This document shows, in pieces, positions 1 to 8,161 of a stretch of DNA of 64,000 bases (position 1 is the first letter of the stretch; each line of letters begins with the position of its first letter). The DNA is from UBA7703 sp963667195 (GTDB lineage: Bacteria > Bacillota > Clostridia > Christensenellales > CAG-138). The notes beneath the pieces are model-generated. The model made no database searches, was not told the DNA's origin, and saw nothing but the letters and a program-made list of their open reading frames with translations. Location of the stretch: positions 1,364,001 through 1,428,000 of the forward strand of contig OY762962.1 of NCBI GenBank assembly GCA_963667195.1, written 5' to 3'. The position numbers and the translations under genes are program-made.

Positions 1-243
1 CTTTGCCAGCGGGCGAAAGCCCAGCTTCCACCACGCGAGGATGATCAGCGGGATATTGAGCAGCAGCGTCCAGATACCGACCGAGATCGGCGAGATGTAC
101 GCAAGCGCGGTGGCGAGGCCCGATACGCCTCCGGGCGCGATGTCGTTCGGGATGGTGAAGAGCACCAGCCCCGCCGCGACAAGCGCGCTACCGAAGACGA
201 ACGAAGCGATATCGAGAATCCAACTGCGAAGGGTTTCTTTCAT
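1..243 (-). CDS. YitT family membrane protein (3'-truncated by window edge)
   Basis: The first 81 residues of a minus-strand protein whose C-terminus lies outside the window. The start ATG at 241-243 is preceded by AAGGACGTG on the minus strand. Two hydrophobic segments are visible: about residues 8-30, around a SFVFGSALVAAGLVLF stretch, and about 52-70, around WTLLLNIPLIILAW. The loop between them carries IPNDIAPGGVSGLATAL, the hallmark N-terminus of the YitT/DUF161 family of integral membrane proteins. The function of that family is not established; members usually have five or six helices plus a cytosolic DUF2179 domain, neither of which can be checked here. It lies 65 bases downstream of the aminopeptidase gene on the same strand, and no terminator is obvious between them, so co-transcription is possible. 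Confidence 0.8.
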   Translation of the reverse strand, partial: MKETLRSWILDIASFVFGSALVAAGLVLFTIPNDIAPGGVSGLATALAYISPISVGIWTLLLNIPLIILAWWKLGFRPLAK

Positions 244-308
244 ACGATCACGTCCTTCATGCTCCGAAAACCAGCCGAAAGCGAGACAATCGGCGGGGTG
301 CGCCGATG

Positions 309-1430
309 TTACGGATTCAGTCCCTTGAGCGCGTCAACGGTGAAGATGCCGTCCTTGCGGATCAGCTTTCCGTCAAACCAGATCTCGCCGCCGCCGAACG
401 CCGCGGTTTGAATGCAGACGATGTCGAGGTGGAGTTGAGACTTGTTGCCGTTGAACGCGTCCGCATAGGCGCAGCCGGGCGTCAGGTGGAAGGAGCCGCC
501 GATCTTCTCGTCGTAGAGCGTGTTGCCGATGGACTTCGTCACCGCGTTGTTGACGCCGATGGCGAATTCGCCAAGGTATCTCGCGCCCTCGTCCGCGTTC
601 AGCATCTCGTTGAAGCCCGCGATGTCGCCGTCGCAGCTCGCTTCGTCGATGTGCCCGTTTTTGAAGACGAGGCGGGGGTTGTCAAAGCGCTTGCCATACC
701 GCATCGCGGGGGTATTGTACTGCACGACTCCGTTTGCGCTGTCACGTACGGGCGCCGTGTAGACCTCGCCGTCGGGAATATTGAGCTCGCCGTTGCAGGG
801 AACGACGGGGATGTCCTTGATCGAGAAGGTCAGGTCGGTGCCGGGGCCGACGAGGCGCACCATGTCGGTCTTCTCCATGAGCTCCACCAAAGGCCGCATA
901 TCGCGTCCCATCTGCTCGTAGTCCACGAGGGCCGCGTTGAGGAAGAAATCGAAGAAGTCGTCATAGCACATGCCGGCCTTCTGCGCGTCCGCCTTGGTGG
1001 GCCAGTGCAGATAGACCCAGCGGCGCTCGTCGATGATCTTGTCGCGAAGCGGCCTGCGGAGATTACGGTAGTAGGTCATCGCGGTGGTGTCCACGGCGGA
1101 GAGCTCCGCATCGTTTTCGTCCACGCCGATGTCCACGTGCGCCACCATGTGATCCCAATACTTCGTTTCCCACTCCAGCTGCGCCTCGATGGCGGGGCGG
1201 GCTGCCTCGGGATTCGCGGGATCGATAAAGCCAAAGAACAGGCGGCTGATTTCGTCGTCCGAAAGCTTCACAAACGGCACGGCGCCGATGGCGTGCGCGC
1301 TTTTTTGCAGCGCCTTGATGAGGGGTTTTGCGGGAACACCGCCGTTGATTTCGAAGAGGTCGCCCTTCTTGAGCTTGAGAGAATAGTTTAAGAGCAGATC
1401 GGCCAACCGATCGAGCCGTTCGTCACGCAT
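309..1430 (-). CDS. M29 family aminopeptidase (AmpS/PepS-like)
   Basis: A 373-residue cytosolic metallo-aminopeptidase of the M29 (thermophilic aminopeptidase) family, which removes N-terminal residues from peptides using a two-metal centre. The expected ligand pattern is readable: Glu222 (in DGEVYTAP), Glu288 (LGEFAIG), His315 (GSFHL), and His334/Asp336 (LHLDIVC), in the same order and similar spacing as in characterised M29 enzymes. Length is slightly below the usual 400-415 residues; the N-terminal domain is the shorter part. The ATG has AAGGAGGAACC upstream. A minus-strand promoter, TTGAAG-N17-TAGAAT, lies at 1461-1489. Identification is firm; substrate preference cannot be read from sequence. 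Confidence 0.92.
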   Translation of the reverse strand: MRDERLDRLADLLLNYSLKLKKGDLFEINGGVPAKPLIKALQKSAHAIGAVPFVKLSDDEISRLFFGFIDPANPEAARPAIEAQLEWETKYWDHMVAHVDIGVDENDAELSAVDTTAMTYYRNLRRPLRDKIIDERRWVYLHWPTKADAQKAGMCYDDFFDFFLNAALVDYEQMGRDMRPLVELMEKTDMVRLVGPGTDLTFSIKDIPVVPCNGELNIPDGEVYTAPVRDSANGVVQYNTPAMRYGKRFDNPRLVFKNGHIDEASCDGDIAGFNEMLNADEGARYLGEFAIGVNNAVTKSIGNTLYDEKIGGSFHLTPGCAYADAFNGNKSQLHLDIVCIQTAAFGGGEIWFDGKLIRKDGIFTVDALKGLNP

Positions 1431-1460
1431 ACTGGTTCCTCCTTATGCACTCTACGCATC

Positions 1461-1489
1461 ATTCTATAGTAAAAACTGGCGAACTTCAA
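1461..1489 (-). promoter_or_regulatory. Predicted sigma-A promoter of the M29 aminopeptidase gene
   Basis: On the minus strand TTGAAG (1484-1489) and TAGAAT (1461-1466) are separated by 17 bases and lie about 30 bases before the ribosome site. Close to consensus, not verified. Confidence 0.5.
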
Positions 1490-1503
1490 CACCTGAAGCG
1501 TGC

Positions 1504-1534
1504 ATAAAAAAAGAGAGGGTTTTTCCCCTCTCTG
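1504..1534 (-). terminator. Rho-independent terminator of the 1547-2257 gene
   Basis: On the minus strand an 8-bp stem (AGAGAGGG pairing with CCCTCTCT) with a short A-rich loop is followed by seven T. It lies just past the stop codon of the two-helix membrane protein. Confidence 0.8.
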
Positions 1535-1546
1535 ATTTCGTTTGGA

Positions 1547-2257
1547 TCAAGCCCCGTGCGGCGCATCCTTGGGCATTGCTCGCCGCGCGCCGAGGAAGTG
1601 GTCAACCCTTTCGCGATAGTCGCGCAGTCCGGCTACGAACGCGGACTCCGGTTGCAGGGCGAGCAGCAGTTGATTCAGGCTGCGCATAAACTCGTCCTGC
1701 GTGGCGCTGCGCTCGGTTTCGTCCTTGAGGTAAGGCAGCATGCTCTGCGTGCGATAGGCCGCGCTTGCGTGCTCCGCAACCGGCGCAAACTCCTCACAAA
1801 ACGCGTATTCCGCCCGCGCAAGCGGTGAGCAAAGTCGCTTCCAGCGCTGGATGGTCGTGCCCTTGACGGGAGCCAGGCGTTCGCCGCGCAGGATGCTGCC
1901 CGCGCGCTCATCCAACAGCGACAGCGCGCGCATCAGCTCCGGATGCAGCTGCTCGGAGACTGTGTTTGCTTCCGTCCAGCCGGGCAGCAGGGCGCGAATC
2001 GACTCCGCGGCGCTCGAAAACCCGTCCAGATCGGTGAGGATACCCTTTGCGATCCTGCGCCGCATATGATGAATATTGCCCAGCGAGATGATGGAAACGA
2101 GCAGAAAGCCGGATAGAAATCCGATGATGACGGAAGGATTGAAGAAGAACCAGCTCTCGATATGCAGCCGTTTCATCGCGACAAAGAGAACGGAGATCAC
2201 GATGCCGATGATCGTGAGAAACGTCAGCGTGACCGCGCTTCGGTACAAAGGTTTCAT
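1547..2257 (-). CDS. Two-helix membrane protein of unknown function
   Basis: 236 residues. I do not recognise the family. Two hydrophobic helices, about residues 8-28 and 42-62, are followed by a positively charged HHMRRRIAKG segment and a soluble helical domain of roughly 170 residues. That domain is rich in Leu, Ala and Glu, suggesting an alpha-helical cytosolic bundle. There is no signal peptide cleavage motif, Cys cluster or catalytic motif. The ATG at 2255-2257 is preceded by GGAGGGAAATTTCG. It sits alone between two minus-strand terminators, so it is probably a monocistronic unit. Its similarity to the neighbouring peptidase gene is limited to orientation and terminator style. Confidence 0.7.
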   Translation of the reverse strand: MKPLYRSAVTLTFLTIIGIVISVLFVAMKRLHIESWFFFNPSVIIGFLSGFLLVSIISLGNIHHMRRRIAKGILTDLDGFSSAAESIRALLPGWTEANTVSEQLHPELMRALSLLDERAGSILRGERLAPVKGTTIQRWKRLCSPLARAEYAFCEEFAPVAEHASAAYRTQSMLPYLKDETERSATQDEFMRSLNQLLLALQPESAFVAGLRDYRERVDHFLGARRAMPKDAPHGA

Positions 2258-2335
2258 CGAAATTTCCCTCCTTCGGATACTACCTGTATCCTATCATCCG
2301 TTTGCGGGAATGGCAATCCGGACGGAATATTTTCA

Positions 2336-2366
2336 ACAAAAAGAGAGAGGATTTTGTCCTCTCTCC
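2336..2366 (-). terminator. Rho-independent terminator of the YugP-like peptidase gene
   Basis: On the minus strand a 9-bp perfect stem (GAGAGAGGA / TCCTCTCTC) with a five-base loop is followed by CTTTTTGTT. It lies 22 bases after the stop codon. Confidence 0.8.
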
Positions 2367-2388
2367 GTGTATGCGTTCGAATAAGATT

Positions 2389-3087
2389 TTAGTTTCTCCG
2401 CGACCGGTTCGCCATCGCGAGCAGCCTTAGGAAGCTGATGAGCGAGGCAACCGCAGCCCAAACGTAGGTCATCGCGGCTGCGTTTAATACCTTCTTTGCG
2501 CCGTCGCTCTCGTCATAGGTGATGTAGTTGCCCTCTTCCAGCATCCGTAGCGCGCGGGCGGAAGCGTTGAACTCCACAGGAAGCGTCACCACCTGAAACA
2601 CCAGCATCGCACCAAAGAGCACCACGCCGACCATCGCGAGGTTATAGCTGCCCATAAAGAGCCCGAGGATGACGATCCAGGGCGCGGCATAGGAGCCGAT
2701 GTTGGCGACGGGTAAGATCGCGTTTCTAAGGCGAATCGGCGCATACCCTTCCTGATACTGCATCACGTGGCCGATCTCGTGCGCGGCGACCGCGATGGCG
2801 GCCACGCTGCTCTGCCCGTAGACCTGCGTGCTGAGTCCCACAATGCCGCTTCTGGGGTCATAGTGGTCGGTCAGCGAGCCCTGCACGGGCTGAATCTGCA
2901 CGCTGCTTCCTGCGCGGTTGAGGAGCTGTTGTGCGATCTCCTCCGCGCGAAGGCCGGACGTGACATTGGTTTGCGAAAACTGATTAAACGTGCGCTGCAC
3001 CCTGCTCTGCGCATACATACTGATGCCCATGACCACGAGCAAGAGTATGATATAGATGCCGTCGCCCGATCCATAGCCAAAATACAT
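2389..3087 (-). CDS. Membrane zinc metallopeptidase, YugP family
   Basis: 232 residues, the normal size for the YugP/Zn_peptidase_2 family of membrane-embedded neutral zinc peptidases. The catalytic helix reads AAHEIGHVMQ, giving His103, Glu104 and His107 of an HEXXH motif. Hydrophobic segments occur at about residues 10-27, 125-150, 153-175 and 205-225, so the active site lies next to the membrane. The conserved VGLSTQVY strand of the family precedes the helix. The ATG has AGGAGGGGAAATCCT upstream, and a TATACT element at 3117-3122 could be its -10 box. Substrate and physiological role are not known for this family; a role in membrane-protein turnover is only inference. Confidence 0.88.
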   Translation of the reverse strand: MYFGYGSGDGIYIILLLVVMGISMYAQSRVQRTFNQFSQTNVTSGLRAEEIAQQLLNRAGSSVQIQPVQGSLTDHYDPRSGIVGLSTQVYGQSSVAAIAVAAHEIGHVMQYQEGYAPIRLRNAILPVANIGSYAAPWIVILGLFMGSYNLAMVGVVLFGAMLVFQVVTLPVEFNASARALRMLEEGNYITYDESDGAKKVLNAAAMTYVWAAVASLISFLRLLAMANRSRRN

Positions 3088-3267
3088 AGGATTTCCCCTC
3101 CTGAGATACTACGACCAGTATAACATAATCGTAGCGTGGGAGAAGCGGATTTCAATATCGTTTGCAATTCGACCAAAATTCCATCAAAATGCGCGGCATT
3201 TGCGGGGCTTTTTCCCCGAAAAGTCGGCAAAAAAGCGGAAAGCGGGGCTTTTCTCGCGAGTAAAATG

Positions 3268-3276
3268 TGGTATACT
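3268..3276 (+). promoter_or_regulatory. Extended -10 promoter element of asnS
   Basis: TGGTATACT, an extended -10 (TG-n-TATACT), lies about 50 bases before the asnS start. No convincing -35 box is present at 17 bases. Confidence 0.45.
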
Positions 3277-3324
3277 ATCCCTTAACCTTATTTCCCAAAT
3301 TTTGATTTAGAGAGGTAACTTTTT

Positions 3325-4707
3325 ATGGCGCTCAAACTGTCCCAAATTCAAAAGTCGCCGGAGTCGTATGTCGGCGCAATCGAAGTGTGCGGCTGGGTAC
3401 GCACCGTTCGCGAGGGAAAGACCCTCGGCTTTGTCGAACTCACCGATGGAACCTGCTTTACACCCGTTCAGATCGTTTTTGAGCGCGACGATCGAAATTT
3501 GGGCAACGGGCTTTCCACGGGCTGTGCCATCGCGGTTTCCGGCGAGCTGGTCATGACGCCGGATGCGCCGCAGCCGTTTGAAATCCACGCAAACGAGATC
3601 GTGCTCGAAGGCGCGTGCCCCGCGGACTATCCGCTGCAAAAGAAGCGGCACACGCTGGAGTACCTGCGCACGATTCAGCACCTGAGACCGCGCACGAACA
3701 CCTTCCAGGCGACGTTCCGCGTGCGCTCGGTGGTGGCGGCCGCGATCCACGAGTTCTTCCAGCAAAACGGGTTTGTCTATGTGCATACGCCGCTGATCAC
3801 GGGCTCGGACTGCGAAGGCGCGGGCGAGATGTTTCAGGTCACGACGCTTCCGCTCAAGGACATGCCCAAGGACAAGGACGGTAACGTCGATTTCTCCGGC
3901 GACTTCTTCGGCAAGCCCGCGAACCTGACCGTTTCCGGCCAGCTCTACGGCGAAGCGTTTGCGATGGCGTTTCGGGATATCTACACCTTTGGACCAACGT
4001 TCCGCGCGGAATACAGCTTCACGGCGCGCCATGCGGCGGAGTTTTGGATGATTGAGCCGGAGATGGCGTTCTGCGATCTCGCGGGGGATATGGATGTTGC
4101 GGAAGCGATGATCAAATACATCATCAAGACGGTGCTGGATCGCTGCCCCGCGGAGATGGAGTTCTTCAACAAGTTCGTAGATCCGGGACTCCTGGAGCGC
4201 CTCGACGTCGTGCTCAAGAACGACTTTGTTCGCCTGAGCTACACCAAGGCGGTGGAGCTGCTGCTGGAGAGCAAAGACACGGACTTCAAATACCCCGTCG
4301 GTTGGGGACAGGAGCTGCAGACCGAGCACGAGCGGTATCTCACCGAGCAGATCTTCCATTGCCCCGTGTTCGTCACGGACTACCCCAAGGACTTCAAGGC
4401 GTTCTATATGCGCATGAACGACGATAACAAGACCGTCGCCGCGGCGGACCTTCTGGTACCCGGCGTGGGCGAGATCATCGGCGGAAGTCAGCGTGAGGAG
4501 CGGCTCGAGATGCTTGAAAAGCGCATCACGGAGCTGGGCATGGAGCTTTCGCAGTACGACTGGTATCTGGAGCTGCGCAAGTTCGGCGGCGTGAAGCACG
4601 CGGGATTCGGCCTCGGCTTCGAACGAATCATCATGTACGTCACCGGCATGCAAAACATTCGCGACGTGCTGCCATTCCCGAGAACGACGGCAAACATGGA
4701 GATGTAA
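3325..4707 (+). CDS. asnS: Asparagine--tRNA ligase
   Basis: 460 residues, full length for bacterial AsnRS, which activates asparagine with ATP and loads it onto tRNA-Asn in the cytosol. The N-terminal OB-fold anticodon-binding domain spans about residues 15-115 (VCGWVRTVREGKTLGFVEL). The class II catalytic core follows, with motif 2 around FRAEYSFTARH and motif 3 as GFGLGFERIIMYVTG close to the C-terminus. AsnRS-type residues rather than AspRS-type ones follow the core (NIRDVLPFPRT). The start ATG has AGAGAGGTAAC upstream and the promoter extended -10 element lies at 3268-3276. A hairpin follows the stop. asnA lies about 6 kb away, so both asparagine synthesis and its charging are encoded in the window. 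Confidence 0.97.
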   Translation: MALKLSQIQKSPESYVGAIEVCGWVRTVREGKTLGFVELTDGTCFTPVQIVFERDDRNLGNGLSTGCAIAVSGELVMTPDAPQPFEIHANEIVLEGACPADYPLQKKRHTLEYLRTIQHLRPRTNTFQATFRVRSVVAAAIHEFFQQNGFVYVHTPLITGSDCEGAGEMFQVTTLPLKDMPKDKDGNVDFSGDFFGKPANLTVSGQLYGEAFAMAFRDIYTFGPTFRAEYSFTARHAAEFWMIEPEMAFCDLAGDMDVAEAMIKYIIKTVLDRCPAEMEFFNKFVDPGLLERLDVVLKNDFVRLSYTKAVELLLESKDTDFKYPVGWGQELQTEHERYLTEQIFHCPVFVTDYPKDFKAFYMRMNDDNKTVAAADLLVPGVGEIIGGSQREERLEMLEKRITELGMELSQYDWYLELRKFGGVKHAGFGLGFERIIMYVTGMQNIRDVLPFPRTTANMEM

Positions 4708-4732
4708 GATTTCTAAAGATAGTCATAAAAAT

Positions 4733-4770
4733 ACAACGCGGCGGCAAGATGTTTCTGTCGCCGCGTTGTT
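4733..4770 (+). terminator. Hairpin after asnS, probable terminator
   Basis: An 11-bp perfect stem (ACAACGCGGCG / CGCCGCGTTGT) with a 15-base loop begins 26 bases after the asnS stop. The T tract is weak, so efficiency is uncertain. Confidence 0.6.
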
Positions 4771-4803
4771 ACTTGCCAAACATTGTTTAGGGAAGTGATA
4801 TTT

Positions 4804-5679
4804 ATGTTGCGAATCATAACGAACGATGATATTAAGTTTGCCGTTGAACATTGTTGGAGGCAATACCTAGATCCAAAGACAAGGGTTTATCCTGTGAACG
4901 CTTGTAAAAGCGATATGGAGTTAGCGCTAAAAGCAGAAATGCAAGACAAGGATGGGCTTCTTTGGGGCTATTGGGCAAATGGCGAGTTGGCAGGCGTTTG
5001 CGGTTTTTATTTTGAAACTGAGAAAAGATATTTAAGAATACTTACGCTCTGTGCTTGGGATCAAACGGAACTTGCATTTGAAGAGTTCTTTCAGGCAATC
5101 GAATCAGAGTTTCCAGAGTATGAAATTGAAATCGGAATTGCTCCAGAAAACACCAATGTAGCGGAGATTCTATCTCGCCATGGATATAAATCTATAGAAA
5201 TATATTGCGATCTTCGTTATGATGCATTGTCGGTTGACGCTGACCTTAACTTAATTGAAGGAGTGCAGTTACTCATTGATGACAATGACAACTCCTTTGA
5301 AGAATATGCTCCTTTACATGATCAATGGTTTTCCGAAACCTACTGGAACTCACAGCGCTTACGCGAGTTTACAGGAGATTGGCAAGTTGTGATTCAACGT
5401 CAATCTGGAAGAATCGAAAGTGCATTGCTGGCAATCGAAGGGCACAACACCTTGGGAATTGAGTGTTTACATGCGAACGATACAACAACTACCCGAAATC
5501 TGATCTGCGGTCTTTTGCAGCAAAATGAGATGTCAGAGTACGGTGCAGATTTGATTCTCTACATGGTGAGAACAGATGAAAAAGAGCGTCAGGAAGTTGC
5601 GTATTCTTGTGGTTTTGTTCTATTTGGTTTCTTAGAGAACTGGATGAAATCTAATTGTAACTCAACTTCTAAAACTTAG
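4804..5679 (+). CDS. GNAT-like acetyltransferase, possibly two tandem GNAT lobes
   Basis: 291 residues from the ATG at 4804, chosen because AGGGAAGTG lies seven bases upstream; a TTG seven codons earlier is possible but lacks a ribosome site. The N-terminal half shows a GNAT-like order: AGVCGFYFE strand, then a helix, then IGIAPENTNVAEILSRHGY followed by a strand, resembling the acetyl-CoA-binding loop-helix and C-terminal beta strands. The C-terminal half repeats a weaker version ending in VAYSCGFVLFGFL. Substrate unknown. The gene is visibly more AT-rich than its neighbours and uses A/T-ending codons, which suggests acquisition. It is flanked by hairpins on both sides and so is probably transcribed alone. 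Confidence 0.6.
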   Translation: MLRIITNDDIKFAVEHCWRQYLDPKTRVYPVNACKSDMELALKAEMQDKDGLLWGYWANGELAGVCGFYFETEKRYLRILTLCAWDQTELAFEEFFQAIESEFPEYEIEIGIAPENTNVAEILSRHGYKSIEIYCDLRYDALSVDADLNLIEGVQLLIDDNDNSFEEYAPLHDQWFSETYWNSQRLREFTGDWQVVIQRQSGRIESALLAIEGHNTLGIECLHANDTTTTRNLICGLLQQNEMSEYGADLILYMVRTDEKERQEVAYSCGFVLFGFLENWMKSNCNSTSKT

Positions 5680-5685
5680 TCCGAT

Positions 5686-5726
5686 CAATAAAAAAATGTG
5701 CCATCTAGGTTGCACATTTTTTATTG
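5686..5726. terminator. Bidirectional terminator between the GNAT-like gene and the 92-aa gene
   Basis: A 15-bp stem (CAATAAAAAAATGTGC pairing with GCACATTTTTTATTG) ends in T tracts on both strands and sits between convergent genes. Confidence 0.8.
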
Positions 5727-5734
5727 AGCTGTAT

Positions 5735-6013
5735 TTATCTCTCCGGCGGGCGCTGATTGTTGTTGCTGATCTTCTTCCAGCGGGCGGCTTCTTCTGCGCG
5801 TTGATGCATGTGTTTGGCATAGTGGCGGTTGTCGGCGATGGTCGCGACCGCGAGGGTCAGCACGCACAGGCAATACAGCAGGATGAAGATTCCGCTGGTC
5901 TTGCTGGTCAAAAACCCCATCGCGGGGTTGTATTGATTCAGGATCGTGAGCGTAATGAACACGCCGGAAAAGATGATGGACAGATGCGCAAATAGATTGC
6001 GAAGCTTTCTCAT
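5735..6013 (-). CDS. Small two-helix membrane protein
   Basis: 92 residues when started at the ATG at 6011-6013, which has GGAGGAAACAATCCGT upstream; a longer reading to 6067 has no ribosome site. Two hydrophobic helices lie at about residues 8-26 (LSIIFSGVFITLTILNQY) and 38-59 (GIFILLYCLCVLTLAVATIA). A short basic tail follows, ending in NNNQRPPER. It resembles no family I know. It lies 66 bases downstream of the phosphodiester-glycosidase-like gene on the same strand and may share its transcript, then ends at a bidirectional terminator. Confidence 0.65.
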   Translation of the reverse strand: MRKLRNLFAHLSIIFSGVFITLTILNQYNPAMGFLTSKTSGIFILLYCLCVLTLAVATIADNRHYAKHMHQRAEEAARWKKISNNNQRPPER

Positions 6014-6079
6014 ACGGATTGTTTCCTCCAAATCGGTTTGTGTCCGTGGGGGTATCGGGCTGAGCAACGGACGGCGTGG

Positions 6080-7087
6080 TTAGACGTTGCCACCAAAGCA
6101 GATGATGTCGCTGATCGAGCGGCCGCCTTTATAAGGTTTGCCGATGATATTGCCCTGAAACACCAGCATAGAGGACTGTCCGCCGTCGAGATTATATGCA
6201 TCCTTGCAGCCTAGGTCGATCATGGCCTGCGAAAGCTCCCTGAGCGACATACCGTGCGAATAACTGCCCTGTCTTCCGTCCACAGAGACGAGGCAGTAGT
6301 GACCGGGCTCGTAATAGCCGATCGCGGAACGCGGCGCGCGGTCGTTGATGATCACGTCCGTGGAGTTGTAGCTTTCGGGAATCTGTCCGTTGTCGATCAG
6401 CTTCGGCCCGAACGACCAGCCCTGATAGGCACCGCGCGCAATGGCTGCATCGAGGTTGAAGTCCGCCTCGTAATAGGATTCCATCGTGCCGTCCTGATAG
6501 AGGATGCACACGTCGTCCGCAATGGTGTCGCGGTAAAGGTTCCCGTTGCGAATCACGATGCCCTCGTTCGAGGAGCCGCAGGAATCTCCGGTGATGGCGA
6601 GAATCGCGCCGACTTTGCTCGCCGTATCGCTTGGCAGGGCGTAGCCTCCGCGGAATTTTCCGTTTGCGAACGCGGTTTGAAACGATTGGATATTGCGCAC
6701 CCAAACATCCGCGACGAAATAGACCGCGTAGTCCGTGTGATGCTCCGTAATCACGATGCGAAGGTTGTCGTCCGAATAACTTCCGACGGAGTTCGTTGTG
6801 TCCATAGCTCCCGTGGGGAACGTTGCGGAGAAGTCTCCGGGCGCGGGTGTAGGTGACGGGGTTGGCGTCGGGGTGGAGGCAACGAGGGTTGCGGTCGCTT
6901 CCGGCGTGGCTTGCGCGGGCGCGGGTGTCGGCGATTGCGTTGCGGTAGCCATGATGCTTTTCAGCGGCTGATGGTCGCCGGGCTGAATGACAAACGTAAA
7001 GAGATAGAAAATTCCGAGCGCGACGCCGATGCCCAGCAAATCCAGCAGGACCACGAGGATTCCGGGCAACGGTTTTTTGTGCTGCAT
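6080..7087 (-). CDS. Phosphodiester glycosidase (NAGPA)-domain exoprotein
   Basis: 335 residues. One N-terminal membrane anchor or uncleaved signal (about residues 9-33, ILVVLLDLLGIGVALGIFYL) is followed by a Thr/Pro/Ala-rich linker to about residue 85. The extracellular domain that follows carries the NAGPA (phosphodiester glycosidase, DUF2233-like) signature. The diagnostic C-terminal motif reads AYNLDGGQSSMLVFQG, and VSVDGRQGSYSHGMSLREL precedes it. In characterised relatives this fold cleaves GlcNAc-1-phosphodiester bonds; bacterial members are thought to act on cell-wall or surface glycans. The ATG has GGAAAGGAATCCCT upstream. Its promoter contains an inverted repeat (7152-7172), which suggests repressor control. 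Confidence 0.87.
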   Translation of the reverse strand: MQHKKPLPGILVVLLDLLGIGVALGIFYLFTFVIQPGDHQPLKSIMATATQSPTPAPAQATPEATATLVASTPTPTPSPTPAPGDFSATFPTGAMDTTNSVGSYSDDNLRIVITEHHTDYAVYFVADVWVRNIQSFQTAFANGKFRGGYALPSDTASKVGAILAITGDSCGSSNEGIVIRNGNLYRDTIADDVCILYQDGTMESYYEADFNLDAAIARGAYQGWSFGPKLIDNGQIPESYNSTDVIINDRAPRSAIGYYEPGHYCLVSVDGRQGSYSHGMSLRELSQAMIDLGCKDAYNLDGGQSSMLVFQGNIIGKPYKGGRSISDIICFGGNV

Positions 7088-7151
7088 AGGGATTCCTTTC
7101 CAAAATTAGGCGCAAAAAGTCTTGCTTTCCTGCGCGTTGTTGATTGACAGC

Positions 7152-7172
7152 TCATACTAACTTTGTATGAGG
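7152..7172. promoter_or_regulatory. Inverted-repeat operator overlapping the promoter of the NAGPA-domain gene
   Basis: CTCATAC-N7-GTATGAG is a perfect 7-bp inverted repeat. It overlaps the -10 box (TAGTAT on the minus strand, 7155-7160) and part of the spacer of a TTGCAA-N17-TAGTAT promoter whose -35 is at 7178-7183. A repressor dimer site is the simplest reading. Confidence 0.5.
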
Positions 7173-7183
7173 GCAATTGCAAG
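7155..7183 (-). promoter_or_regulatory. Predicted promoter of the NAGPA-domain gene
   Basis: Minus strand TTGCAA (7178-7183), 17-base spacer, TAGTAT (7155-7160), about 70 bases before the start codon. Confidence 0.5.
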
Positions 7184-7249
7184 AACTCTCATTATATTTT
7201 AATCAGAAATTCACAACAGAAGGACCGGATTGCCACAAAGCCGACGCAG

Positions 7250-7297
7250 TTGAAAACAAAAAAGCAGATCTTTGGGCAATGTCCAAAGATCTGCTTG
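7250..7297 (-). terminator. Rho-independent terminator of deoD
   Basis: A perfect 14-bp stem (AAGCAGATCTTTGG / CCAAAGATCTGCTT) with a seven-base loop is followed on the minus strand by TTTTTTGTTTTC. It lies about 60 bases after the deoD stop. The remaining space to 7184 shows nothing else I can support. Confidence 0.85.
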
Positions 7298-7359
7298 ATT
7301 CCAAAGATGGAATTCTGTGCTTTCTAGCGCGATTTCGATCAAATACAGAGGAGAAACGC

Positions 7360-8079
7360 TTACTCCGCAATCGTCAGGGCGACCTGCATCATGTCGTGGA
7401 AGGCCGTCTGGCGCTCCTCGGACGTGGTGACAGCTCCTCCGATCAATAGATCGGAAATCGTGCAGATGGCGAGCGCCTTTTTACCCGCGCGCGCGGCGTT
7501 CATATAGAGAGCCGCGGCTTCCATTTCGACCGCGAGCACGCCGAGCTTTGCCCACTCCATCGTGCCGTCAATGCCCTTTTCGGAATAGAACATGTCGCTC
7601 GAAAGGAGGTTGCCGACCTTGTAGTTTAGCCCGCGCTTTTCGCACTCATCCACCGCGCGGCGCAGGGTTGGGTAGTCCGCGATGGGCGCAAAGCTTCCGT
7701 TGATGCCAAACTGCGAAAAATACGATGAGTTGGTGCAGGCGGCCTGACCCAGCACGATATCGAAGAGCTTCAGGTCGGGATGCATACCGCCCGCGGAACC
7801 GATGCGGATGATGGTGTCCACGCCGAAGAAGTTGTAGAGCTCAAAGGAATAGATGCCCATGCTCGGCATGCCCATGCCGCTGGCCATTACGGAGACGCGC
7901 TTGCCTTCGAAATATCCCGTGTAGCCCTGCACACCGCGAACGTTGTTCACGAGCTCGCGATCCGTCAGATACGTTTCGGCAATATGCTTGGCGCGCAGCG
8001 GGTCGCCGGGCATCAAAACGGTCTTTGCAAAATCCCCAGGGCTGCAGCTGATGTGGGGCGTTAAATTGGCGGTTTTCAT
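7360..8079 (-). CDS. deoD: Purine-nucleoside phosphorylase, DeoD type
   Basis: 239 residues, the standard length of the hexameric bacterial PNP. It splits purine (deoxy)nucleosides with phosphate to base and (deoxy)ribose-1-phosphate in the cytosolic salvage pathway. Family landmarks are visible: VLMPGDPLRAKHIAETYL at the N-terminus (phosphate loop), MASGMGMPSMGIYSFEL, RIGSAGG, and the VEMEAAALYMNA helix carrying the nucleoside-binding Met-Glu. The general-acid Asp is in CTISDLLIGG. The ATG has a good CGGAGGTGTATC site. An extended -10 (TGTTATAAT on the minus strand, 8118-8126) lies just upstream, and a strong terminator follows, so it is probably monocistronic. Confidence 0.96.
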   Translation of the reverse strand: MKTANLTPHISCSPGDFAKTVLMPGDPLRAKHIAETYLTDRELVNNVRGVQGYTGYFEGKRVSVMASGMGMPSMGIYSFELYNFFGVDTIIRIGSAGGMHPDLKLFDIVLGQAACTNSSYFSQFGINGSFAPIADYPTLRRAVDECEKRGLNYKVGNLLSSDMFYSEKGIDGTMEWAKLGVLAVEMEAAALYMNAARAGKKALAICTISDLLIGGAVTTSEERQTAFHDMMQVALTIAE

Positions 8080-8117
8080 GATACACCTCCGAAAAATTTG
8101 AATACAGTCACAAAAAT

Positions 8118-8126
8118 ATTATAACA
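8118..8126 (-). promoter_or_regulatory. Extended -10 promoter element of deoD
   Basis: On the minus strand TGTTATAAT lies about 40 bases before the deoD start codon; the -35 region is poor. Confidence 0.45.
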
Positions 8127-8161
8127 TGTTTTTTCGCTTGCGTGAGGAACCGCGCTGAAAA

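Noticed and set aside
306..1391. A 361-codon frame antisense to the M29 aminopeptidase
   Set aside because: The opposite strand carries a clear metallopeptidase with all metal ligands; this one shows no family features.
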